Of a DNA stretch of 7,843 nucleotides, positions 1-6,744 are shown one piece after another. The stretch lies in NCBI GenBank assembly GCA_965363675.1, contig CBDTTW010000143.1:1-7843 (forward strand). The letters run 5' to 3'. The notes below the pieces were generated by a model. That model saw only the letters and a list, made by a program, of their open reading frames with translations, was not told the DNA's origin and did not search any database. This stretch comes from CBDTTW01 sp965363675. Its GTDB lineage: Bacteria; Bacteroidota; Rhodothermia; Rhodothermales; DASSAV01. Made by a program: the position numbers and the translations under genes. Position 1 is the first letter of the stretch, and every line of letters starts with the position of its first letter.

Positions 1-1
1 C

Positions 2-583
2 ACGCCGCACCTGCTGCTGATCGGCCGGCGCGGTCAGCCGTTCTTCTGGAGCCCGTTCGAGAACGCCGCCGCCAACCACGGCTCCCGCCGCAAGTACTAC
101 AACGAGGTGGTGGGCGTCAACAGCCGCCTCGACGCGCTCCAGGCCGCCATTCTGCGCGTCAAGCTGCGCCACCTCGACGCCTACGCGAACGCCCGCCGCG
201 AAGCCGCAGCCGCCTACGACCGCCTGCTCGCCGGCCTCGACGGCATCACGACGCCTTACCAGGCCCCCGACCGCACGCACGTCTTCCACCAGTACACGCT
301 CCGGGTCGCCTCCGCAGGCGGCGGCCCGCGCCGCCGCGACGCCCTTGCAGAGCGCCTTACGGCGCACGGGGTGCCGCACGCCGTCTACTACCCCGTGCCG
401 CTGCACCGCCTGGAGGTGTTCCAGGGGGCGGCGGCCTCCCGCCACGGCGACCTCACGCACACCGACGCGGCCGCCGACGAGGTGATCTCCCTCCCGATGC
501 ACACCGAGCTGACCCCGGCGCAGCTCGCCTACATCGCCGGCGTCATCCACGACTTCGCGGCCGGCGAGAAGCGGATGCTGTAG
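2..583 (+). CDS. DegT/DnrJ/EryC1/StrS-family PLP-dependent sugar aminotransferase, C-terminal part (5' end outside window)
   Basis: This is the C-terminal part (193 codons seen) of a cytosolic aminotransferase that transfers an amino group, usually from glutamate, to a keto-sugar nucleotide for surface glycan synthesis. Family landmarks are the NHGSRRKYYNEVVGVNSRLD block with LQAAILRVKL (about 75-170), the FHQYTLRV strand, the GVPHAVYYPVPLHRL block (about 370-410) and the closing VISLPMHTELT segment before the last helix. The PLP-binding lysine lies upstream of the window, so activity cannot be judged. Frame 2 stays open to the left edge, so the GTG/ATG codons near 107 are internal. The first 20 or so codons do not show the G-D-G-G block expected before NHG. 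The YYPVPLH pattern resembles WbpE/WlbC-type UDP-amino-sugar enzymes, but substrate cannot be assigned. The gene converges on the kinase/nucleotidyltransferase gene with a 2-bp gap. Confidence 0.9.
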   Translation, partial: TPHLLLIGRRGQPFFWSPFENAAANHGSRRKYYNEVVGVNSRLDALQAAILRVKLRHLDAYANARREAAAAYDRLLAGLDGITTPYQAPDRTHVFHQYTLRVASAGGGPRRRDALAERLTAHGVPHAVYYPVPLHRLEVFQGAAASRHGDLTHTDAAADEVISLPMHTELTPAQLAYIAGVIHDFAAGEKRML

Positions 584-585
584 GG

Positions 586-3500
586 TTACTGCCAGTCGCA
601 GAGTGCGTCGAGGTAGGCCGCCGAGCCGTCGCGGAGCCAGCCGTCGAGCTGGGCGGGCTCCTTGAGCTGCTGCCCGCGCATGCGCGGCGCCACGATGAAG
701 CGGCAGCTTACCTCGGGCAGCGCCGTCATGTCGCCCCAGAGCTTCTCGAACTGCGTCACCGGGAACACGTCTTCCTGCCCCTTGCCCCAGCGCTTCTTGA
801 CCTCCTTGAGCGTCACGTAGGTCGGCATGCGCGCGGCAAGCTCGCGCACGGCCGCCGCCGTTTTGGCCTCGTCGGCCAGGTCGGCGCGCGTCAGCCCGAA
901 AACGCTCAGCAGGCGGTCGATATCGACCCACGTCGTGCTGGTGTTGTAGTACGTCAGGCCGAACTCGGCTTCCTCGCGCGGAAGGGCCAGCCCCTCGATC
1001 AGGCGCAGGCGCCCGTCGATGCGGGCCAGGCCGCCGCCCCGGTCGTCGAGGCGCCGCGTGATGACCTCGGTCGTGAGCGTCGCCCCCTCGCGGACGTGCC
1101 GCCCGAGAATCGCCGGGTCGAGGCTCGCCCCGAGCGTGTCGATGTTGTGGATCATCAGGTGCTTGAGGGCGGGCCGCTCTTCGAGCAGGCCCCGCAGCAC
1201 CCCGTTGCGGAACAGGTTGGGCGCTTCGTACCAGTGGCCCACCGGATGCAGGCACTGCAACGCCAGGTTGTCCGTATAGTCGCCGGCCTCGCCGGCCTGC
1301 CGCGCCCAGTCGATGAGCGCCGCGTGCAGGCTCTCACGGACCTTCTGCGCCTGCTCGTCGAGGAGCTGCTGCGGCATCTCCTCCCACGCGAAGCGCAAAT
1401 CGCGCGCCGTCGGGATGAGGCGTAGCCCGATGGCGCGGCCCTGGCTGAGCCGCAGCGGCCCTTCGTAGCCGTAGTTGCCGGCAGCCTTCAGGAATGCGGC
1501 GATGGGCGCGTGCGTCAGGTAGCTCGTGCTGAAGAGGTGCGGCACGGGGGCGCCGCAGAGGCGGCTCGTGCGGCGGCTTTTGGCAAGGTGCGCCTCCACG
1601 AACGTGCGGTGGCGGCCCCCCAGCTTGCAGAACGGGTTGAGCGCCTTGACCACGCCCGCCCCCTTCGTCCAGCGGGTGCCCGCCCCGCCGGCCAGCGAAA
1701 GCACCGCCACCGACCCGGCCGCCAGGGCCTCCATGCCGGCGTCGTAGTCCTCCCGAGGCAGCCCTTCGAGCGCGTCGATCACGTCGCCCTCGGCCGCGTC
1801 CTCGATGCGCGTCCGGACGGGCAGGCGGTTTTGCGCCAGCCCGATGCGTCCCGTGCGCAAATCCGCGCGGATCTGCTCGTGCTGCACCCGGTCGAAGCCG
1901 TAGGCGTCCAGCAGCGATTGCAAGTTGCCTGCCCCGGCTTCGTCGCGGTCGCTGCGCGGCAGCAGCCGGTCGAAAAGCGCCTGCACCATGCCCGAGAGCG
2001 AGGGTTCGGTGCGGCAGGCGGCCCCGAAGCGGTCGAGTTCGGCGCGGCGCGACGCGGGCAGGCGCCGCTGCTCGGTGCGCAAAAGCGCCGGGGCGATGAG
2101 CGTGTAGTAGGCCGCCGGCATCAGGGCCTCGGCGCCTTGCAGCAGCGACGCATACGTGCCCCGCTCGTTGATGGCAAAGTCGTAGACGACCGGCTCCATG
2201 GCGAACGGCACGGCGTGCTCCAGGCGGGCCTTGGTCGCACGCATGATCTCCTGCAAACGGCCCTGCGCCTCGGCCTTGCGGCTCGGGTCGAAGATGAAGC
2301 CCATGCCGCCGCCCGACATGCCGCCCAGCATCCAGAAGCCCCAGAAGTCGGCCCCGAACTCCTCCCGCACCTGCGCGATCAGCGACTCGGTGTAGTAGTT
2401 GCTCGCCCACGGGATGATCGTCTGGATGGGGCCGAAGAAGTTGCCCTCCGTGGCCGCACCGATCTGCGGGATGTCGCCGGTTTTGAGGTAGCGCACGATG
2501 TCGTCGAAGCGCCGGATGGCCTCCAGGCGCCCCTGCCACTCGGCTTCGGCCCGGAGCAGGTACTTCTCGGTGACCATCTCCAGGATGGGGCCCACGTCCT
2601 GCGCCATGCCGCCGTGCACCAGCACGAGGCTTTCTTCGAGGCGGCGGCGCGTCTCCGGCGTCACGTCCTCGCGCGTCAGGATGGTGTGCTGCGGCAGCAG
2701 GCGGCCCCGGCTGACGCCGTACTCCGGGTCGCCCGGCTGCGCCGGCACGCCCTGGATGAGCTTCATGCCCGGCCACACCCCGCCCGAGTCCTGCCAGCCG
2801 CCGCCCGAGCCACCCAGCCACTCGCCGAGGATGGCGCGCGCGGCCACGAGCCGGCGCTCCGGCTCTTCGAGCATCCCCGTCAGCGAATGCACCTGGCTCG
2901 TGGCGCGCATGCACGCCGAGATGAGCGAGGCCAGCAAATTCGTCGAGACGGCCAGCCGCGAACCTTTCGGAATGTCGTTGACGCGGCTGACGATTTCCAG
3001 ACCGTGCCCCGGCGCCGTCATGCGCGCCAGCACGTCCGCAAGCGACTGCTCCGAGCCTTCCATGCCCGGCGGGATGAGGCCCGCCGCGATCACGGCCGCC
3101 TTGAGCAGGCCCAGGTAGTCGCGCGCAAAGTCGAACACCTCGGCCAGGTTCGTGATGTCGGCCGTCGCGCCCAGGTCCACGCTCGTCAGGCGCAGCACGG
3201 GCTGGTCGATCACGCGCAGGTACGCCTCGACGGGCGGCTTCGGCGCGCCCGGGGCGCCGTCCCGCCGCGCCCCCAGGTCCACCGACACGTTGAGCACGCG
3301 CGCGCCCTCGGGGAAGTCCATCCCCAGGAAGAAAATGTCGCTCCAGCCGGAGTGCGTCAGGTCCATGCGCACCGGCGTCGCTTCGTGCAGAATCGGGAAC
3401 AGCCCGTCCACAGGGTCGCGCTGCATCATCTCCGGGCGGACGCGCAGCGGATGGTCGGCCGGATGCCCCGTGCGGAACATCCACTGGTTGCCGCGCACCG

Positions 3501-3912
3501 AGCGCACGCTGCGGCGCACCTGGTCCGCCAGCGTCTGGAAGCTCAGCCGGTGGTAGGCGTTGGCGAGGGCGCTGCAAATGGCGTCGGTAGGGCCGCTCTC
3601 GGACAGCGTCTCCAGGAACTGCTCGATGGCCTCCTCGAAACGCCGCTTGAGCAGATTCGTGTACCCTTCGAACGGCACGAGGCCGCGCGCCGCCACGCCG
3701 GGCTTCTCGGGCAGGTGGAAGCGGTAGATGGCGTACAGAAAGAACAGCGCGCGCACCCGGTCGTACAGGTTGCCGCTCTCGCGCCGGAACTGGTCGAGCG
3801 CCCGGCACTCGGCCAGCAGCTCCTCGGCCGTGGCGGCCTCGCAGAAGGCTTCGAGCGATTGGTTGCGCAGCGCCGGATCTTCGGAGGTGATATACTCCAC
3901 GAGTGTTGACAT
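586..3912 (-). CDS. Fused GHMP-type (fucokinase-like) sugar kinase and UDPGP-type sugar-1-phosphate nucleotidyltransferase
   Basis: Probable bifunctional cytosolic enzyme of about 1108 aa that phosphorylates a free sugar at C1 and then makes the NDP-sugar. Residues 1-160 are helical and unrecognised. Residues about 180-600 resemble GHMP kinases of the fucokinase group: PVRMDLTHSGWSD (180-192) with VLNVSVDLG (206-214), PKGSRLAVST (315-324), GGSGGGWQDSGG (367-378) and GGMSGGGMG (530-538). Residues about 690-1108 resemble the UDPGP family: the LAGGAGTRW loop (740-748) with VVKALNP, SQGRAIG (823-829), HPVGHWYEAPN (889-899), HNIDTLG (922-928), and YYN with TWVDIDRLL (988-1002). The ATG at 3912 was chosen because AGAGGAG lies 5 nt upstream; an ATG at 3948 would add 12 residues and overlap the previous gene. 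The kinase phosphate loop departs from the usual SGLGTSS. Fold assignments are fairly sure; the substrate (fucose-, glucose- or other hexose-like) is unknown, and a single-activity enzyme is possible. Confidence 0.85.
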   Translation of the reverse strand: MSTLVEYITSEDPALRNQSLEAFCEAATAEELLAECRALDQFRRESGNLYDRVRALFFLYAIYRFHLPEKPGVAARGLVPFEGYTNLLKRRFEEAIEQFLETLSESGPTDAICSALANAYHRLSFQTLADQVRRSVRSVRGNQWMFRTGHPADHPLRVRPEMMQRDPVDGLFPILHEATPVRMDLTHSGWSDIFFLGMDFPEGARVLNVSVDLGARRDGAPGAPKPPVEAYLRVIDQPVLRLTSVDLGATADITNLAEVFDFARDYLGLLKAAVIAAGLIPPGMEGSEQSLADVLARMTAPGHGLEIVSRVNDIPKGSRLAVSTNLLASLISACMRATSQVHSLTGMLEEPERRLVAARAILGEWLGGSGGGWQDSGGVWPGMKLIQGVPAQPGDPEYGVSRGRLLPQHTILTREDVTPETRRRLEESLVLVHGGMAQDVGPILEMVTEKYLLRAEAEWQGRLEAIRRFDDIVRYLKTGDIPQIGAATEGNFFGPIQTIIPWASNYYTESLIAQVREEFGADFWGFWMLGGMSGGGMGFIFDPSRKAEAQGRLQEIMRATKARLEHAVPFAMEPVVYDFAINERGTYASLLQGAEALMPAAYYTLIAPALLRTEQRRLPASRRAELDRFGAACRTEPSLSGMVQALFDRLLPRSDRDEAGAGNLQSLLDAYGFDRVQHEQIRADLRTGRIGLAQNRLPVRTRIEDAAEGDVIDALEGLPREDYDAGMEALAAGSVAVLSLAGGAGTRWTKGAGVVKALNPFCKLGGRHRTFVEAHLAKSRRTSRLCGAPVPHLFSTSYLTHAPIAAFLKAAGNYGYEGPLRLSQGRAIGLRLIPTARDLRFAWEEMPQQLLDEQAQKVRESLHAALIDWARQAGEAGDYTDNLALQCLHPVGHWYEAPNLFRNGVLRGLLEERPALKHLMIHNIDTLGASLDPAILGRHVREGATLTTEVITRRLDDRGGGLARIDGRLRLIEGLALPREEAEFGLTYYNTSTTWVDIDRLLSVFGLTRADLADEAKTAAAVRELAARMPTYVTLKEVKKRWGKGQEDVFPVTQFEKLWGDMTALPEVSCRFIVAPRMRGQQLKEPAQLDGWLRDGSAAYLDALCDWQ

Positions 3913-3917
3913 GGCGG

Positions 3918-3924
3918 CTCCTCT
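3918..3924 (-). promoter_or_regulatory. Shine-Dalgarno site deciding the start of the kinase/nucleotidyltransferase gene
   Basis: AGAGGAG on the minus strand lies 5 nt before the ATG at 3912-3910. Its first two bases are also the last two of the upstream gene's TAG stop (3925-3923). This favours the 3912 start over the upstream ATG at 3948. It also suggests that ribosomes finishing the upstream gene can re-initiate here. It is the only clear Shine-Dalgarno sequence among the complete genes in the window. Confidence 0.7.
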
Positions 3925-4783
3925 AGCTCCCCGATTGGCTGAGTTCACGCGCCGTCATGAAGCGCAGCAGCGTCGTCAGCACCTCGTCGCGGTCGGCGCC
4001 GCTGAGCGCCAGGGCGAGCTGCGCCGTGAGCAGGCCGTACTTCACCCCCACGTCGTAGCGCCAGTCCGGGTTCTCGAAGGCCAGGTACCGCTCTTTGCGG
4101 GGCAGCAGCGCGAGGGCCTCCGAGAGCGTCACGCGGCCGCCGCCGTTGCGCTCGGCCAGCAGCCGCCCGAGGATCTCCAGCACGGCCGGCGTCAGCACAT
4201 GCATCCCGAAGAAGCACAGGTAATGCCCCGCCCGCAACCCCGGGATGACGAGCGCCTGCTCGGCCTCGGTCGGCGTCGGCTTCTCGATCACCGTATCGAC
4301 CTCGTAGACGCACTGCGCCCCGCCGACGCGCCGCCCGCCGACGGCGCCGTAGTACGGCAGCAGGCTCTCGCGGCTGGCCTGCACCGCTGAGACGGCGCAC
4401 GCCTCCTTCTCGGCCAGCTCCACGAGCCGCCGCGCGCAACCCGTCTCGCCCCGCCCCACGTACAGATGGTCGCCCACGAGGTGCAGAAACGCATCGCCGC
4501 CGGCAAACTCCCGCGCGCAGTACACGGCGTGCCCGTAGCCCAGCGGCTCGCGCTGCTGCACGAAATGCAGCCGCCCGGCGTGGTCGCCCGCGACGGCGCC
4601 GTAGGCGCCTTCGTCGCCGGGCTGCACCACCACGCAAATCTCCTCGATGCCGGCGCGCAGCGCCTCCTCGATGATGATGCGCAGCACCGACTTCTCGATG
4701 CCGTCGCGGTCGATGAGGGTTTGCAGCGGCAGCGTACGCTGTTTGGGGCCGGCCGCCGTAATGACCGCCTTGGTGATTTTCAT
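3923..4783 (-). CDS. GalU-like sugar-phosphate nucleotidyltransferase homologue with an altered nucleotide-binding loop
   Basis: A 286-aa protein with the layout of GalU/RmlA-type nucleotidyltransferases, which join a sugar-1-phosphate to a nucleotide in the cytosol. Seen features are the first Rossmann strand KAVITAAG (5-12), IIIEEALRAGIEEICVVV (36-53), GYGHAVYCA (82-90), GDH (104-106, where GalU has GDD), VIEKP (165-169), GHYLCFFGMHVLTPAVLEIL (186-205) and YDVGVKYG (243-250). Asp105 and Asp244 sit where metal-binding aspartates are expected. The signature G-x-G-T-R-x-L-P is instead G-P-K-Q-R-T-L-P (12-19), and the following conserved lysine region reads QTLIDRDG. Length is close to GalU (about 290-300 aa). 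It is the first gene of a two-gene unit, with 10 bp before the next start. No Shine-Dalgarno sequence precedes the ATG. It may be an enzyme with a variant loop or a partner/regulatory subunit of the downstream fusion protein. Confidence 0.85.
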   Translation of the reverse strand: MKITKAVITAAGPKQRTLPLQTLIDRDGIEKSVLRIIIEEALRAGIEEICVVVQPGDEGAYGAVAGDHAGRLHFVQQREPLGYGHAVYCAREFAGGDAFLHLVGDHLYVGRGETGCARRLVELAEKEACAVSAVQASRESLLPYYGAVGGRRVGGAQCVYEVDTVIEKPTPTEAEQALVIPGLRAGHYLCFFGMHVLTPAVLEILGRLLAERNGGGRVTLSEALALLPRKERYLAFENPDWRYDVGVKYGLLTAQLALALSGADRDEVLTTLLRFMTARELSQSGS

Positions 4784-4810
4784 GGGAGGGGATCGGGGTT
4801 GGCGCTAAGG

Positions 4811-4848
4811 TAAAAAAGGGCGCCCCGGCTGCAACGCCGGAAGCGCCC
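4811..4848 (-). terminator. Rho-independent terminator of the ABC exporter operon
   Basis: Read leftward, a hairpin with outer arms GGGCGC/GCGCCC (4843-4848 and 4818-4823) and inner arms CCGGC/GCCGG around a 6-nt loop is followed at once by six T (4812-4817). The arms are separated only by a small AA/C internal mismatch. It lies 55 bp past the exporter's stop and 28 bp before the next ATG. The 119-bp gap that contains it (4784-4902) has no gene. There is no T-run on the other side, so it should act only leftward. Confidence 0.88.
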
Positions 4849-4851
4849 TCG

Positions 4852-4857
4852 AATATA
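4852..4857 (-). promoter_or_regulatory. Possible -10 element for the GalU-like/kinase unit
   Basis: TATATT on the minus strand lies just upstream of the terminator hairpin and 68 bp before the ATG of the GalU-like gene. It resembles a -10 hexamer, but no convincing -35 partner is seen at about 17 bp. Only 28 bp separate the terminator from the next ATG. A promoter for that gene therefore has to sit at or before the hairpin, or the gene depends on read-through. Confidence 0.2.
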
Positions 4858-4902
4858 CGCCGCCCGCTCGGAGCTTACCCCCCGAAATGCGGCGCGGACG
4901 CG

Positions 4903-6711
4903 CTACGCCGCCGGCTCACTCGCCAGCTCCTCGCCCGGGTTCACGTACCGGTTCGACTCCCAGGCGTGCTGGCGGTCGTGCAGCTCGCGGTAGCGCCCCC
5001 CGAGCGCCATCAGCGTATCGTGGTCGCCGCGCTCGATGATCTCGCCGCGCTCCAGCACCAGGATCTGATCGGCGCTCCGGATCGTCGAGAGGCGGTGCGC
5101 AATCACGAACGTCGTGCGCCCCTCCCGAAGCTGATTCAGGCCGCGCTGGATCAACCCCTCGCTTTCGGAATCCAGGCTGGACGTGGCCTCGTCCAGGATC
5201 AGAATGCGCGGGTCGGCCAGAAGCGCCCGGGCAATCGCAATGCGCTGGCGCTGCCCGCCCGAGAGCTTGATGCCCCGCTCGCCGACGACCGTATCGTAGC
5301 CCTCCGGAAAGCTCTCGATAAACCCGTCGCAGTTGGCCAGGCGCGCGGCCTCGATCACCTCCTCCAGCGGCGCCTGCGGCCGCGAAAAGCGGATGTTGTC
5401 CGCCACCGTGCCGTCGAACAGAAAGTTATCCTGAAGCACCACGCCGAGCTGCTGCCGGAACTCGCCCACCCGGAGGGTCGCCAGGTCCCTATCGTCGATG
5501 CGGATCTGCCCTTCCTGCGGCTGGATGAAGGCCATTACCAGGCTCACGAGCGTGCTCTTGCCGGAGCCGCTCGACCCGACGAGGGCCGTCGTAGAGCCGG
5601 CGGGCGCCGTAAACGTGATGTCCTTCAGCACCGGCGACCCCTCCACATAGGAAAAGCCCACGCGCTCGAAGACCACCTCGCCCCGCAGGCGCTCCACCGG
5701 TCGGCGGTGGGCATCCTCGGAGTCCTCGGTCGTCATCTCCAGCACCTCCCGGATGCGATCCAGGCCGGCAAACGCCTCGCTGATCTGCGTCCCGATGGCC
5801 GCGATCTCGATGACGGGCGCCGCCAGGAAGCCGGTGAACACCATGTACATCACGTAGTCGCCGAGCGTCATGCGCCCTTCGAGGATGTCGCGCCCCCCGA
5901 TCAGGATCATTACCATGCCCACTAGACCCACGATCACGAGCGCGGCCGCGTTCATCAGCGAGATGCTGGTGATGGACTGCCGCACGTTCTGAAACAGCCG
6001 GTCCACGCCCTCCGAAAACACGCGCTGCTCGGGAGCCTCCATGCGGTACGCCTTGATGACCCGGATGCCGCTGAGCGTCTCGCCCAGCCGCCCGGTCACC
6101 TGGGCGTTGATTTCATTGCGCTTGCGGAAGATCGGCCGGATCTTGCGGAACGCGTACGCCATGATGCCGCCGAAGACGGCCAGCAGCACGAGCGTGATCA
6201 GCGTGAGCCGCCAGTTCAGGTAGATGAGCACGCTCAGCGCGAGCGCCGCCGTGAACGCGCCGCCCACGAGCTGCACGATGCCTGTGCCCACCAGGTTGCG
6301 GATGCCCTCAGGGTCGCTCATGATACGCGAGATGAGCACGCCGGACTGCGTGCCGTCGAAGAACCGGATCGGCAAGTGGGTGATCTGCGCCTGCACGCGC
6401 CGCCGCATGTTCATGATGGCTTTCTGCGCCTCGATGCTTACCACCTGCGACAGTCCGAACGAGAACACCGCCTGCGTGAGCGTCGCCAGGCCCGCCGCGA
6501 TGGCTACGGGCACGAGCAGTTCGGCGCGGCCCTTGCCGATCACCTCGTCGATCACCACCTTCGAGCTGGCCGGCAGCACCAGGCCGGCGATCCGGCTGAC
6601 GAGCATCATCCCGAAGCCGATCGCCAGCTTGCCCCGGTGCGCCCAGATGAGCCGGCGCGCTTCCCGCCACGCCGACGACCATTGCACCTTCTTCTTTTCA
6701 GGTTTGTCCAC
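4903..6711 (-). CDS. ABC exporter half-transporter, MsbA-like (fused permease and ATPase)
   Basis: A 602-aa inner-membrane half-transporter expected to work as a homodimer, using ATP to move a lipid, glycolipid, peptide or drug out of the inner leaflet. Six membrane helices are predicted at about 28-45, 64-88, 144-165, 168-187, 254-272 and 286-308. The ATPase domain is complete: aromatic A-loop FSY (353-355), Walker A GSSGSGKST (379-387), Q-loop Gln427, signature LSGGQ (483-487), Walker B ILILDE with catalytic Glu508, D-loop SSLD (511-514) and H-loop His539. It starts with GTG; the same frame is closed 33 bp upstream by the TGA of the DoxX-like gene, so little extension is possible. It is the last gene of the Rrf2/DoxX-like unit and is followed by an intrinsic terminator. 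Family assignment is secure; the cargo is not deducible, and MsbA is named for similarity only. Confidence 0.95.
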   Translation of the reverse strand: MDKPEKKKVQWSSAWREARRLIWAHRGKLAIGFGMMLVSRIAGLVLPASSKVVIDEVIGKGRAELLVPVAIAAGLATLTQAVFSFGLSQVVSIEAQKAIMNMRRRVQAQITHLPIRFFDGTQSGVLISRIMSDPEGIRNLVGTGIVQLVGGAFTAALALSVLIYLNWRLTLITLVLLAVFGGIMAYAFRKIRPIFRKRNEINAQVTGRLGETLSGIRVIKAYRMEAPEQRVFSEGVDRLFQNVRQSITSISLMNAAALVIVGLVGMVMILIGGRDILEGRMTLGDYVMYMVFTGFLAAPVIEIAAIGTQISEAFAGLDRIREVLEMTTEDSEDAHRRPVERLRGEVVFERVGFSYVEGSPVLKDITFTAPAGSTTALVGSSGSGKSTLVSLVMAFIQPQEGQIRIDDRDLATLRVGEFRQQLGVVLQDNFLFDGTVADNIRFSRPQAPLEEVIEAARLANCDGFIESFPEGYDTVVGERGIKLSGGQRQRIAIARALLADPRILILDEATSSLDSESEGLIQRGLNQLREGRTTFVIAHRLSTIRSADQILVLERGEIIERGDHDTLMALGGRYRELHDRQHAWESNRYVNPGEELASEPAA

Positions 6712-6744
6712 GTAATCTGTCGAATCGAGTTGATGGGTAAAACC

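Noticed and set aside
583..589. A second GGGTTAC resembling one arm of the Rrf2 dyad
   Set aside because: It is a single half-site at the convergent stop codons, with no inverted partner nearby; most likely chance.
1334..3808. An 824-codon open frame on the - strand, overlapping the same gene in another frame
   Set aside because: The product is Arg/Ala/Gly/Pro-biased low-complexity sequence with no family motif, and lies wholly within the real gene.
1510..3909. A 799-codon open frame on the + strand opposite the kinase/nucleotidyltransferase gene
   Set aside because: Its product is rich in Arg, Ala, His and Gly with no recognisable domain, typical of antisense frames in G+C-rich DNA. The opposite strand carries clear conserved motifs along the whole stretch.
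3910..3948. Upstream ATG at 3948 as the start of the fusion gene (12 more residues)
   Set aside because: It has no Shine-Dalgarno sequence, would overlap the GalU-like gene by 26 bp, and adds a Gly/Arg/Ala-rich leader. The ATG at 3912 has AGAGGAG at good spacing.
4966..5925. A 319-codon + strand open frame opposite the ABC exporter
   Set aside because: The minus strand carries the complete ATPase motif set here; the + strand product has no motif and is a shadow.
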